64,000 bases of DNA, taken from assembly GCF_014654895.1 (NCBI RefSeq), contig NZ_BNBE01000002.1, positions 1,488,001 to 1,552,000 of the forward strand. Reading direction: 5' to 3'. Numbering within the stretch: position 1 is the stretch's first letter; each line of letters opens with the position of its first letter. A program made the translations under genes and the position numbers. The notes under the pieces were generated by a model. That model was not told the origin of the DNA and made no database searches. It worked only from the letters and a program-made list of their open reading frames with translations. This stretch comes from Streptomyces filamentosus. GTDB taxonomy: Bacteria > Actinomycetota > Actinomycetes > Streptomycetales > Streptomycetaceae. Positions 42,355-50,680 of this stretch are shown one piece after another.

Positions 42355-43866
42355 TCAGTGGCTGGCCGCCAGCTCGCCGCTGAGCTTGCCGTGCAGCTGG
42401 GCGCTGGGGTCGTTCAGTCCGGTGATCTCGACGCTCTTGCCGCGCTGGGCGTACTTTGTCTCGATCGCGTCCAGAGCCGCGACGGAGGAGGCGTCCCAGA
42501 CGTGCGCCGCGGAGAGGTCGATCACGACCTTCTTCGGGTCGCCGGTGTAGTCGAACTGGCCGACGAGGTCGTTGGAGGAGGCGAAGAACAGCTCGCCAGT
42601 GACCCGGTAGACCACCGTGCTGCCGTCCGGGTCGACCACGGCTGTGACCTCGGCGAGGTGCGCGACACGCTTGGCGAAGATCACCATCGCGGTGATGGAG
42701 CCGACGACGACGCCGACGGCGAGGTTGTGGGTGGCCACGACGCAGGCGACGGTGATCACCATGACGGCGATCTCACCGGCGGGCATGCGCCGAAGCGTCT
42801 TGGGGGCGATGGAGTGGAAGTCGAAGGTTGCGAACGACACCATGATCATGACGGCGACGAGGGCGGCCATGGGGATGTCGGAGACGACCGGCCCGAAGGC
42901 GATGCACAGCACCATCAGGAACGCGCCGGCCAGGAACGTCGAGACGCGGGTGCGGGCGCCGGAGACCTTCACGTTGATCATGGTCTGGCCGATCATGGCG
43001 CAGCCGCCCATGCCGCCGAAGAAGCCGGTGACGATGTTGGCGACGCCCTGGCCGATGGACTCGCGGGTCTTGTTGGAGTGGGTGTCGGTGATGTCGTCGA
43101 CGAGCTTGGCGGTCATCAGCGATTCCATCAGGCCGACCAGCGCCATCGCGAACGCGTACGGAGCGATCGTCGTCAGCGTGTCGAGCGTGAACGGCACGTC
43201 GGGCAGACCCGGCACGGGCAGGGAGGACGGCAGCGCGCCCTTGTCGCCTACGGTCGGCACCGCGATGGCGGCGCCGACGGTGATCACGGTCAGGATGACG
43301 ATGGAGACCAGAGGCGCCGGGATCACGGTGGTGACCTTCGGGAAGAACACCATCAGCGCCAGCCCGCCGATGATCAGCGGATACACCGCCCACGGCACGT
43401 CGGTCATCTCGGGGACCTGGGCCATGAAGATCAGGATGGCGAGGGCGTTGACGAAGCCGACCATCACGCTGCGGGGGATGAACCGCATCAGCTTCGCCAC
43501 CCCGAGCGCGCCCAGGATGACCTGGAAGACGCCGGCGAGGATGACGGCGGCGATCAGGTAGCCCAGGCCGTGCTCCCGGTTGAGCGGGGCGATGACCAGA
43601 GCGATCGCGCCGGTCGCGGCGGAGATCATCGCGCGGCGTCCGCCGACGATCGAGATGACCACGGCCATGGTGAAGGAGGCGAACAGACCGACCGCCGGGT
43701 CGACCCCGGCGATGATCGAGAAGGAGATCGCCTCGGGGATCAGGGCCAGGGCGACGACCAGGCCCGCGAGGACCTCGGTGCGCCAGACCTTGGGGTTGTT
43801 CAGCCAGTCGGGCTTCAGGCCGCGCAGGCGCGCGGCCGGGGATGCGGTGACAGCGGAAGAGGGCAA
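42355..43866 (-). CDS. SulP-family anion transporter with STAS domain (about 503 aa)
   Basis: The membrane part begins WRTEVLAGLVVALALIPEAISF, the SulP signature for helix 1, and continues through about 11-12 helices (GFFGGMGGCAMIGQTMIN, GVVVGSITAMVIFAKR). A C-terminal STAS domain (about 410-495) has VIDLSAAHVWDASSVAALD. It transports sulphate, bicarbonate or a similar anion. The start is uncertain: I use a TTG at LPSSAV; a GTG at 43950 would add about 28 Arg-rich residues. A MerR gene is divergent, and this pairing is frequent in actinomycetes, so control by that regulator is likely. Confidence 0.85.
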   Translation of the reverse strand: MPSSAVTASPAARLRGLKPDWLNNPKVWRTEVLAGLVVALALIPEAISFSIIAGVDPAVGLFASFTMAVVISIVGGRRAMISAATGAIALVIAPLNREHGLGYLIAAVILAGVFQVILGALGVAKLMRFIPRSVMVGFVNALAILIFMAQVPEMTDVPWAVYPLIIGGLALMVFFPKVTTVIPAPLVSIVILTVITVGAAIAVPTVGDKGALPSSLPVPGLPDVPFTLDTLTTIAPYAFAMALVGLMESLMTAKLVDDITDTHSNKTRESIGQGVANIVTGFFGGMGGCAMIGQTMINVKVSGARTRVSTFLAGAFLMVLCIAFGPVVSDIPMAALVAVMIMVSFATFDFHSIAPKTLRRMPAGEIAVMVITVACVVATHNLAVGVVVGSITAMVIFAKRVAHLAEVTAVVDPDGSTVVYRVTGELFFASSNDLVGQFDYTGDPKKVVIDLSAAHVWDASSVAALDAIETKYAQRGKSVEITGLNDPSAQLHGKLSGELAASH

Positions 43867-44189
43867 GGAAACAGGTACCTGTCGTGCTCGGGCACGCCTC
43901 ACGGGGCAGGCCGGGGCGTGCGGGAGGAGGCGGAGGGGCCGGGTCGGCACCCCGCGGACGGCCCCGTCAGCGCGGAACCGGAGGAGAGCAGGTCCGGACG
44001 CAAACCGGCAGACGCGAGGGCGCCGGAGTTCACATCCGGAGGCGAAGCATCACGGCGGGCAGACGGCGGCGCCGGGCGTCATGGGCTCGCGCACGCTTCT
44101 CTCCCGCAAGATTAGGATCTTCACCGGGGGCGTCGTCGGCCCCGACAAGGCAACGGCGGGGCCGCGGAACGCTGCCCTCACACCCAACA

Positions 44190-44214
44190 ACTCTACCCTA
44201 ACGTTAGAGTAGGG
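44190..44214. promoter_or_regulatory. Overlapping inverted repeats between SulP and MerR genes
   Basis: The 25 bases contain the palindrome CTAACGTTAG (44198-44207), arms ACTCTA/TAGAGT and arms CCCTA/TAGGG. It is an AT-rich island in a GC-rich region of about 400 bases with no gene, and the only dyad there. It is the likely operator of the MerR protein at 44276, controlling itself and the SulP gene. Confidence 0.55.
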
Positions 44215-44275
44215 TTCGGCGGGTTCCGGCAGGGGTGGCTGCCATGACCGAAGGCGAAGGGCCAGGAGCGCGGAC

Positions 44276-44686
44276 GTGGACGGCAAGCACATGCAGATCG
44301 GCGAGGTAGCCGCGCGCACCGAGCTGTCCCTGCGCACCATCCGGCACTACGAGGAGACCGGCCTGGTCACCCCCTCTGCCCGCTCCCAGGGCGGCTTCCG
44401 CCTCTACACCGAGATGGACGTTGCCCGGCTCATGGTCATCCGCCGCATGAAGCCCCTCGGCTTCACTCTGGACCAGATGCGTGACCTGCTCGACGCCACC
44501 GACCGCCTCGACGACGGCCCCGGCCTCGACGCCACCGAGCGCGAAGCACTCCTGGAGCGCGTACGCGCGTACGAGCAGGCCGCGGCCGAGCAGGTGGACA
44601 AGCTCCGCACTCAGCTCTCCCGCGCGGAGGACTTCGCCGCCACGCTGCGCGCTCGGCTGCCCGAGCACGAACCGCGCAGTCACTGA
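44276..44686 (+). CDS. MerR-family regulator next to SulP (136 aa)
   Basis: GTG start eight bases after AGGAG. Winged helix QIGEVAARTELSLRTIRHYE, then GGFRLYTEMDVARLMVIRRM and a dimerisation helix (EQAAAEQVDKLRTQLSRAE). There are no Cys residues, so it is not a metal sensor of the ZntR/CueR kind. Together with the divergent SulP gene it probably responds to a metabolite or to an anion-linked signal. Confidence 0.85.
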   Translation: MDGKHMQIGEVAARTELSLRTIRHYEETGLVTPSARSQGGFRLYTEMDVARLMVIRRMKPLGFTLDQMRDLLDATDRLDDGPGLDATEREALLERVRAYEQAAAEQVDKLRTQLSRAEDFAATLRARLPEHEPRSH

Positions 44687-44775
44687 CCGCAGTGGGCGGC
44701 CCGCCTGTGCCCCCACCGGCAGGCCCGGCCTCCCGCAGGACGAGAATCGGACAGCGTCGGCGGGCAGCGTTCAGC

Positions 44776-45174
44776 TCAGTCGGCAGCGAGGATGCGGCAG
44801 ATGTCGCCTTCGGTGCAGGTCTCGGGGGCGATCGTGGAGGCGGTGCGGGTCAGCTCGCGGAGCATGGCGCGGGTTGTCTCCAGTTCGGCGATGCGACGCT
44901 CGACATCGGCGAGGTGTCGGCCGAGCAGGGTGGTGACGTGTGTGCAGGGCGGCTGGCCGCCGTCGCGGATCGCGAGGACGTCGCGGATTTCGGCGAGGCT
45001 GAGACCGGCGGCCTGGGCGGAGCGGATGAAGTCGACCCGGGCCGTGGTGTGGGCCGGGTAGTCGCGGTAGCCGCCCGGGGTGCGGGGCGGGTCCGTCAGC
45101 AGCCCGGCCTGCTCGTAGAAGCGCAGGGTCTTGGTGGTGGTGCCGGTGGCGGTGGCGAGGGCTCCGATGCGCAT
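44776..45174 (-). CDS. MerR-family heavy-metal regulator (132 aa)
   Basis: Begins MRIGALATATGTTTKTLRFYE, typical for metal-sensing MerR proteins. Cys77 (GGQPPCTHV) and the pair in CTEGDIC near the C-terminus match the ZntR/MerR ligand pattern, consistent with Hg or Zn/Pb sensing. It is divergent from the MerB gene, with a perfect dyad and a MerR-type promoter between, so it probably activates merB on mercury binding and represses otherwise. Confidence 0.85.
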   Translation of the reverse strand: MRIGALATATGTTTKTLRFYEQAGLLTDPPRTPGGYRDYPAHTTARVDFIRSAQAAGLSLAEIRDVLAIRDGGQPPCTHVTTLLGRHLADVERRIAELETTRAMLRELTRTASTIAPETCTEGDICRILAAD

Positions 45175-45190
45175 ACCTCCACGCTAGCCC

Positions 45191-45221
45191 TTGACCTTCC
45201 AGTGCAGTGGAAGGTCTAGCG
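45191..45221 (+). promoter_or_regulatory. MerR-type promoter/operator of the merB gene
   Basis: ACCTTCCA and TGGAAGGT form perfect 8-base arms with a 6-base spacer (45194-45215). The -35 TTGACC overlaps the left arm and a -10-like CTAGCG starts 19 bases later, the long spacing typical of MerR-activated promoters. Almost the same sequence occurs at 47985-48012. Confidence 0.75.
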
Positions 45222-45249
45222 TGCGGCGTGTGACCTGGAGGTGGCGCTG

Positions 45250-46203
45250 ATGCGCGTGGAGATGCTGATCGTTCCGGACTGCCCGAACGGCCCGGTGCTC
45301 AAGGAGCGGCTGGAGCTCGCCCTGGCGGGCCGCACCGATGTGGAGCTCGCCGAGCGCGTGGTCGCCGACCAGGCGGAGGCCGAACGCCGGGGCATGCACG
45401 GCTCGCCGACGCTGCTGGTCGACGGCCGTGACCCGTTCGCCGAGCCGGGCACTGCGGCCACCATCTCCTGCCGGCTCTACGCCGGTGCCGACGGCCGGAT
45501 CGGCGGAGCACCCTCCGTCGAGGAGCTGCGGCGGGTGCTCGGCACTCCCGCCACTGGCGGTGCGGACCGGGCGGCCGGACGGGCCGGGCAGGGCCGTCTC
45601 GCCCCGCCCGAGGGTGGTCTGCGAGCGGTGCAGCAGGCGGTCCTGCGGTCCTTCGCCACCACCGGCGCCCCACCCGCGGCGGCCGAGATGGAGTCGGCGG
45701 CCGTGCCCTTCGGCGTGCCGGCTGCCGAGGTCCTCGCCGAGCTTGCCTCCGAGGACTTCCTGACGCTGGACGACGCCGGGCATATCCAGGCCGCCTACCC
45801 GTTCTCCGCCGTCCCCACCGAGCACGCCGTGCAGATCGCAGACGGGCCGACGGTGTGGTCGATGTGCGCGATCGACGCGCTCGGAATCCCCGTCATGCTC
45901 GACACCGACGCCCTCATCACCTCCACCGACCCGGTCACTGGCGAGCCCGTCCGTGTGGAGTTCACCAACGGGAAGACCACCTGGCAGCCGGCGACCGCGG
46001 TGGTCTACTACGGCGCCCGCCCCGGCACCGGCCCGGCCGCCGCCGTGTGCTGCGGCTACCTGCGCTTCTTCACCACCCGCGCCACCGCTGAGCAGTGGAG
46101 CTGCCAGCAGGCCGACCTCAGCGGCGCCGTCCTGGACCAGGCCGAGGCCGAACGCCTCGGCGCGGACATCTTCGGCCCGCTCATGAGCGCACCGGCCCGG
46201 TAG
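45250..46203 (+). CDS. merB: Organomercurial lyase with thioredoxin-like N-terminal domain (317 aa)
   Basis: The C-terminal part (about 115-310) is MerB: C206 and D209 in WSMCAIDALGIPVML and the second catalytic Cys in AAVCCGYLRFFTT. It cleaves carbon-mercury bonds and releases Hg(II). Residues 1-100 look like a thioredoxin/glutaredoxin fold (MRVEMLIVPDCPNGP ... HGSPTLLVDGRDPF) with a single Cys, perhaps for mercury or thiol handling. The ATG follows GGAGGT; the GTG at 45241 overlaps that site. No merA reductase is in the window, so released Hg(II) must be handled elsewhere. Confidence 0.85.
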   Translation: MRVEMLIVPDCPNGPVLKERLELALAGRTDVELAERVVADQAEAERRGMHGSPTLLVDGRDPFAEPGTAATISCRLYAGADGRIGGAPSVEELRRVLGTPATGGADRAAGRAGQGRLAPPEGGLRAVQQAVLRSFATTGAPPAAAEMESAAVPFGVPAAEVLAELASEDFLTLDDAGHIQAAYPFSAVPTEHAVQIADGPTVWSMCAIDALGIPVMLDTDALITSTDPVTGEPVRVEFTNGKTTWQPATAVVYYGARPGTGPAAAVCCGYLRFFTTRATAEQWSCQQADLSGAVLDQAEAERLGADIFGPLMSAPAR

Positions 46204-46380
46204 GAGCGCCGCCATGGGCCCAGGCCAGTGCCGCCACCCGAGCAGTCTGGTCGCGAGCTCGGAGGGCTTGGGGCCGTGGCTGGCGCCGGCACTGGCCGTT
46301 GGTCCTCACCGCGGACCTGACCAAGGTGCTGTCGATTCTCGGGTTCTGGCTCAGCTTCCGTCGAGCCAGAACCACAACTC

Positions 46381-46575
46381 GTGAACAGAGCCATCCATCG
46401 CACCTTCACTCGCGCCGGGTTGACGATGCAGCTGGTCTGCCCGCACCGGATCCTCTTCGAGGCCCGACAGCACGCCCTCTCCACCTCATGCGCCTGTTCG
46501 GCCTGAGCAACGGCGCCGCCATGTGCTACGTCACCACCGCGCACTCCGACCGGACTGTGAAGCTGCCCGGTGAGG
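46381..46575 (+). pseudogene. Remnant of a recombinase-like C-terminus
   Basis: Two fragments in different frames. The first reads AIHRTFTRAGLTMQLVCPHR and ends at 46506; the second begins at 46488 with MRLFGLSNGAAMCYVTTAHS. The second is like the end of Streptomyces tyrosine-recombinase-like proteins (FG...A..YV..AHP). The frame change and missing N-terminus suggest decay. Weak similarity only. Confidence 0.35.
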
Positions 46576-46584
46576 AGCGGGCGG

Positions 46585-46806
46585 TCAGCGGGAGGCGGCT
46601 TCGGTCTGCTCTTCCTCGGGCACCAGGCGAGGGACGAGACGTACGTAGGCGACCATGCCGAGGACCTCGACGAGGGTCTGGGTGACCACGACGAGGGAGA
46701 CGACGGCGAGGGAGTCGGGCAGGGCCAGGGCCAGGGGGAGGACGACGAGGGAGTTGCGGGTCGCGCCGGTGAAGACGATCGCCCTCCCCGCGGGGGCGTC
46801 GAGGCG
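46585..46806 (-). pseudogene. Truncated arsenite/bile-acid-symporter-like permease, C-terminal end
   Basis: About 73 residues remain: APAGRAIVFTGATRNSLVVL, then PLALALPDSLAVVSLVVVTQ and a last helix VEVLGMVAYVRLVP. This is the final part of the arsenite-resistance/BASS permease family, which is normally over 300 residues. The upstream part in the same frame is unrelated. It is a deletion remnant at the edge of the mercury unit. Confidence 0.65.
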
Positions 46807-46887
46807 GCATACGGTGCCGGCCGCCCCATGGCGGGCCGGACGGTTCATCCTCACAGACCCCGTGCGGGGCCTGGCCGGCAGTCCTGC

Positions 46888-47199
46888 TCAGCGGGCGGCC
46901 TTGCCGTCCTCCGGCGGCGGGCCGAGGGTGGGCATGCCGAGGTCGGCCCGGGCCGGGACCGTTCGGCAGGACGTCGTGCGGCGCCGATGCCGTACGAGGA
47001 GGAAGCCGAGCCCGGCGGCCACGGCGAGCACTGTCAGGGCGGGCATCCACAGCGCGCCGATCGCGGAGGCGACGCCGACGGAGCCGAGGACGGCCAGGAC
47101 CGGGCCCGCGCAGCACACCGCGCAGGCGGCGACCGCGGCCGCGCCGGCGCCGAGCGTGCCCCAAGGGCGGGACCGACGGGGAGAGGACGTGGTGGTCAT
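46888..47199 (-). CDS. Small membrane protein with Cys motif, MerT-like (103 aa)
   Basis: Two predicted membrane helices. The first carries AACAVCCAGPVLAVLG, similar to the CC..GP motif by which MerT-type proteins bring Hg(II) into the cell. A basic stretch with one Cys (RHRRRTTSC) follows. The ATG overlaps the stop of the MerR-fusion gene by 4 bases, so the two are made together. The mercury-uptake role is by analogy. Confidence 0.6.
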   Translation of the reverse strand: MTTTSSPRRSRPWGTLGAGAAAVAACAVCCAGPVLAVLGSVGVASAIGALWMPALTVLAVAAGLGFLLVRHRRRTTSCRTVPARADLGMPTLGPPPEDGKAAR

Positions 47200-47972
47200 G
47201 CGGCGGCTCCGAAGAGGTCGGCCAGCATCCCGGCGGCGGCCTCGGGGGCCCGCACTTCCAGCTGGAGCGCGGTCGGGGTCAGGTGCAGGGTGAAGTCGAA
47301 GAACGCGCAGCAGCCCTGTTCCGCCGCGGCGAGCGCCGCGAGCTCGCCGGCGAGCTCGGCGCCGGCCGGGAAGGACAACTTCAGGCCGTCGGGGATCTCT
47401 TCGCGGCGCTCGGCCTTGCCGGCCAGGACCCGCCACTGCTCGGTGCGCTCGTCCAGCTCGGCTCCGCCCAGCGTGCAGGCGACCGGGACCTCCCGCCACG
47501 CCTCAGCGGCCGGGGTGCGGCGGGTCGGGGACAGCTCGATCGGCACCGGTCCGGCCGCGGCCGGCGTGCCGGTCGTGGTGCAGCCGCACTCGGGACCGCA
47601 CGCCCCGGCCGGGGCCGGGCCCGAGAGCTCGGCGTGGACACCGGCCAGGTGGGCGCAGAACGCGCGCAGTTCGGCGATGCGGCCGTCGGTCTCGGCGATC
47701 CGGTCGGCGACCAGCGGCAGCATCCGCGCCCGCACCGACGCGCACACCCCCTCCTCGCGGACGTCAAGGAGTTCGCGGATCTCCTCCAGGGCCAGGCCCA
47801 GGAGCTTGGCCGAGGAGATGAAGGCCAGGCGCTCCACCGCGTCCTCGCCGTACATCCGGTACCCGGACGGTGTCCGGTCGGCGGGCAGCAGCCCGGCGTC
47901 CTCGTAGAAGCGCAGCGTCGTGGCCGGGACGCCGGAGCGCTCGGCCAGCTGCGAGATGCGGTAGGTCGTCAC
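47196..47972 (-). CDS. MerR regulator fused to a Cys-containing C-terminal domain (258 aa)
   Basis: Residues 1-125 are a MerR protein (TTYRISQLAERSGVPATTLR, GYRMYGEDAVERLAFI) with Cys at VCASV and a Cys cluster ACGPECGCTTTG as linker. The remaining 110 residues (LAALAAAEQGCCAFFDFTL, LEVRAPEAAAGMLADLF) resemble a small domain often encoded separately beside metal-resistance genes. GTG start. The upstream dyad almost equals that of merB, so the two MerR proteins may share a regulon. Confidence 0.8.
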   Translation of the reverse strand: MTTYRISQLAERSGVPATTLRFYEDAGLLPADRTPSGYRMYGEDAVERLAFISSAKLLGLALEEIRELLDVREEGVCASVRARMLPLVADRIAETDGRIAELRAFCAHLAGVHAELSGPAPAGACGPECGCTTTGTPAAAGPVPIELSPTRRTPAAEAWREVPVACTLGGAELDERTEQWRVLAGKAERREEIPDGLKLSFPAGAELAGELAALAAAEQGCCAFFDFTLHLTPTALQLEVRAPEAAAGMLADLFGAAA

Positions 47973-47984
47973 GCCACCGACGGT

Positions 47985-48012
47985 AAACCTTCGACCCGAC
48001 TCGAAGGTCAAG
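47985..48012 (-). promoter_or_regulatory. MerR-type promoter/operator of the MerR-fusion gene
   Basis: On the minus strand ACCTTCGA and TCGAAGGT form perfect 8-base arms with a 6-base spacer (47987-48008). TTGACC overlaps the first arm. The gene starts within about 15 bases of the dyad. The layout equals the merB operator at 45191. Confidence 0.7.
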
Positions 48013-48070
48013 CGCTGGACCTCGCCCCGCCCCGCAGGAGGAGGGTGCGCTGCCCTTCGCCCGCCGCCGT

Positions 48071-48835
48071 TCAGTCGTGGCGGGCGAGCTTGAACGCGGA
48101 GGCGAGCAAGATCACGGCCAGGAGGGGGATGAGGACCAGGTCGGGGAAGACTCCGAGGAGCAGGCCGCCCAGCACGGCGCCGGCGATGGAGCCCGCGGCC
48201 ATGGTGGCGGTGAAGCGGAGGTTGGTGCCGAGGACGGCGAAACTGCCGTCGCGGCTGTAGCGGGCGAACGCGACCAGCATGGTCGGCAGGGAGACCAGCA
48301 GGGAGAGGCTTCCGGCGGTCTTGATGTCCTGGCCGAACAGCAGCACGATCGTCGGGATCAGCAGCTCGCCTCCGGCCACACCCATGATCGCGGCGACCAC
48401 GCCGATGCCGAACCCGGCGACGACGCCGGCGGGCACCTGGGCCCACAGCGGCAGGGCGAGCGCGTCCAAGGCGGTGGTGTGGGTGACCACCAAGGCGGCC
48501 GTCATCAGCACCATCAGCACCGCCAGCACCTTGTAGAGGGTGGAGCTGCGCATGCGCACCGCCCAGCTCGCTCCGGCCCATGCACCGAGCAGGCTGCCAG
48601 CCAGCAGGTTGACCGTGATCGGCCACCGTGCGGCTACCTCGGCTGCCGGGACCGCGGCCAGGCGGGCCGGCAGCGCGACCAGGACCACAACCAGGCTCAT
48701 CGCCTTGTTCAGGATGACGGCCGAGAGCGCCGCGAATCCGAACAGGCTGATGAGCAGGGGCAGGCGGAACTCCGCCCCGCCCAGCCCGATCATTCCGCCC
48801 AGCACTCCGATGGCTCCTCCCGCGCCGAACACCAA
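48071..48835 (-). CDS. TauE/SafE-family membrane exporter (254 aa)
   Basis: About eight membrane helices in two repeats; the first carries LGGMIGLGGAEFRLPLLI and the second VVAAIMGVAGGELLIPTIV, the paired G-x-G-G motifs of the family. Members export sulphite or other sulphur anions; some are in metal clusters. The start is a TTG followed at once by GTG, without a clear ribosome site. It is transcribed in the same direction as, and just upstream of, the MerR-fusion gene. Confidence 0.82.
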   Translation of the reverse strand: MVFGAGGAIGVLGGMIGLGGAEFRLPLLISLFGFAALSAVILNKAMSLVVVLVALPARLAAVPAAEVAARWPITVNLLAGSLLGAWAGASWAVRMRSSTLYKVLAVLMVLMTAALVVTHTTALDALALPLWAQVPAGVVAGFGIGVVAAIMGVAGGELLIPTIVLLFGQDIKTAGSLSLLVSLPTMLVAFARYSRDGSFAVLGTNLRFTATMAAGSIAGAVLGGLLLGVFPDLVLIPLLAVILLASAFKLARHD

Positions 48836-49079
48836 GGGTGCCGAAAGCGTCGCGCGCAGCGGGACAGGGCTCTGATCAGTGGCATGACGGGCATCTTCGC
48901 TGGCAGCCGCCTCGCCCGCTACGGTGCGGCCATCTCTTCGGGCGAAGGCACCGCAGGTCCGCCGAGGCTTCGTCCAGACCTCCCAGCATCAGCATCGACC
49001 GCTGGGCTGCGGCGCTCGACGAAGCTGCCGTCGCGCGGGACGCCGCGACGGTGTCCCGCCCGTGCGCGTCTGCGGGCCG

Positions 49080-49451
49080 TCAGGCTGCGGCGGGTAGCGT
49101 CAGCAGCTTGCCCATCGCTGCGAGCACCGACGGCTCGACCCGGTAATAGACCCAGGTGCCGCGCCGCTCGGAGGTGAGCAGCCCGGCCTCCTTCAGCTTC
49201 TTCAGGTGGTGGGAGACGGTCGGCTGGGAGACGCCGACGTCGGAGATGTCGCACACGCACGCCTCCCCGCCGTCGTGCGAGGCCACGGCGGAGAACAGCC
49301 GCAGCCGCACCGGGTCACCGAGCGCCTTGAACATCCGCGCGGCCGTCTCGGCCTCGGCGGCGGTCATCGGGCGCTCGGTCAGCGGCGGGCAGCACGGCAC
49401 CACACCCTGACCGTCGGCCTCGAGCAGCGGCAGCACCTTCGCATTCGACAT
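49080..49451 (-). CDS. ArsR-family metalloregulator (123 aa)
   Basis: Winged helix with ALGDPVRLRLFSAVA, the metal-binding motif EACVCDI (CxCxxD as in E. coli ArsR), SQPTVSHHLKKLKEAGL and WVYYRV. The N-terminus has an extra PCC. The ATG at MSNAK lies inside the perfect dyad at 49443-49476. It probably represses itself and the two flavoprotein genes, which share a 13-base sequence with its own promoter. Confidence 0.88.
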   Translation of the reverse strand: MSNAKVLPLLEADGQGVVPCCPPLTERPMTAAEAETAARMFKALGDPVRLRLFSAVASHDGGEACVCDISDVGVSQPTVSHHLKKLKEAGLLTSERRGTWVYYRVEPSVLAAMGKLLTLPAAA

Positions 49452-49476
49452 GCGTCTATGTTGACACATGTCGAAT
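49443..49476. promoter_or_regulatory. Perfect 10-base inverted repeat over the ArsR start
   Basis: ATTCGACATG (49443-49452) and CATGTCGAAT (49467-49476) flank CGTCTATGTTGAC (49453-49465). That 13-mer recurs at 50597-50609 between the flavoprotein genes. The site is a strong operator candidate for the ArsR protein. Confidence 0.65.
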
Positions 49477-50570
49477 CAGTACGGGGAGGTCCGCCACCGG
49501 CGCGCGAGGTGGGCGGCCAGGTTCCGGGCGACGCGGTCCGCGTCCCGGCCGACGCCGCGCAGCGAGTTCGACGACAGGCTGCGCTGCCATTCCAGCCCGA
49601 CGTACGCCAGCCCCGGTACACCGGTGGCGAGGCCGTCACGGTGCCGGGGGTTCCCGTCGGCGTCGAGAGCGCCGTGGAGAGTGGCGAGGTAGGGCAGGTC
49701 GGGGCGGTAGCCGGTGGCGAGCACGATCGCGTCGGCCTTCTCCCGCTCCCCGTCCGGCCAGACGAGCTTGGACCCGGCCGCGCCGGTGAACAGCGGCCGC
49801 CGGTCGGGTCGGCCGGCGGCCAGGGCGGCCCGGTAGCGGCCGTCGTCGAGGACCGGCTACGCCGGCGGGCGCGCAAGGAGCCGGCCGAGAGGTGCGGCAT
49901 CCAGGCCGGTGCGGGCCGTCCAGAAGTGCAGGTCGCGGCCGAGGATGCGCTGGGCCGCGAACTTCACCAGGGCGCGGGTGGCGAGCGTGACCCGTGCCGC
50001 GGCGGCGAGCTCGGCGGCGATCTGCACCGCGGAGTTCCCGGCCCCGACCACGACCACCCGGCGGCCGGTGAACGGGGCCGGGCTGCGGTAGTCGGCGGCG
50101 TGCAGCACCTGCCCGGCGTACCCTTCCAGGCCCGGCAGCGCGGGCCGGTGCGGTCGGCCGAACGTCCCGGAGGCCGCCACGACGGCCCGCCCGGACAGCC
50201 GGCCGCCGCCCTCCAGCTCCACCTCGAAAGCCTCGCCGGCGCGGCGGACCGCGGTGACGCGGCAGTTGGTGCGGATCTCGGCGTCCAGGCGGTCGGCGTA
50301 GGCGGTGAGGTAGGCGACGACCTCGTCGCGATGCGGGTAGCGGTCACGGTCGGCTCCGGGAAACGGCATCCCAGGCAGGGAGCTGTACCGGGCGGGCGAG
50401 AACAGCGTGAGGCTGTCGTAGTAGCGCGGCCACGACCCGGCCGCACGATCGGACGCCTCCAGCACCACCGGCCGCAGCCCGCGCCGCAGCAGCGCGTGGA
50501 CGGTGGCGAGGCCGGACTGGCCGCCGCCGATCACCGCGACGTCGATCACGGCAACGTCGATGTGCTCCAC
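49476..50570 (-). pseudogene. ArsO-like flavin monooxygenase interrupted by an in-frame TAG
   Basis: The frame stays open for 365 codons apart from one TAG at 49857-49859, between LARPPA and PVLDDGRYR. Before it are FAD site VIGGGQSGLATVHA, SLTLFSPARYSSLPG and NADPH site VVVGAGNSAVQIA; after it come FTGAAGSKLVWPDGE and LATGYRPDLPYLATLHG. A single C-to-T change of a CAG codon would explain the stop. The first 237 residues may still be made. It is divergent from the flavoprotein at 50681 across a shared operator. Confidence 0.75.
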
Positions 50571-50583
50571 CAGCGCACCCCCC

Positions 50584-50618
50584 TTGATTCAATGAACGTC
50601 TATGTTGACGTTTATCAA
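50584..50618. promoter_or_regulatory. Shared operator/promoter between two flavoprotein genes
   Basis: AACGTC (50595-50600) and GACGTT (50607-50612) form inverted arms, and CGTCTATGTTGAC (50597-50609) is identical to the centre of the ArsR-gene dyad. The site lies 14 bases before the leftward start and about 63 before the rightward start, suited to control both. Confidence 0.6.
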
Positions 50619-50680
50619 TACAGGTGTCACGCTGGGCCGCGCAAGCCATCGACGGATGTCGAAACACGCAAGGAGTCGCC

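Noticed and set aside
42304..44115. A very long open frame on the plus strand opposite the SulP gene
   Set aside because: Its translation is an Asp/His/Gly-rich low-complexity product of the reversed membrane-protein codons. The SulP motifs on the other strand are clear.
45174..48835. Complete mer operon
   Set aside because: No merA reductase and no merP are visible; only regulator, lyase and a MerT-like protein.
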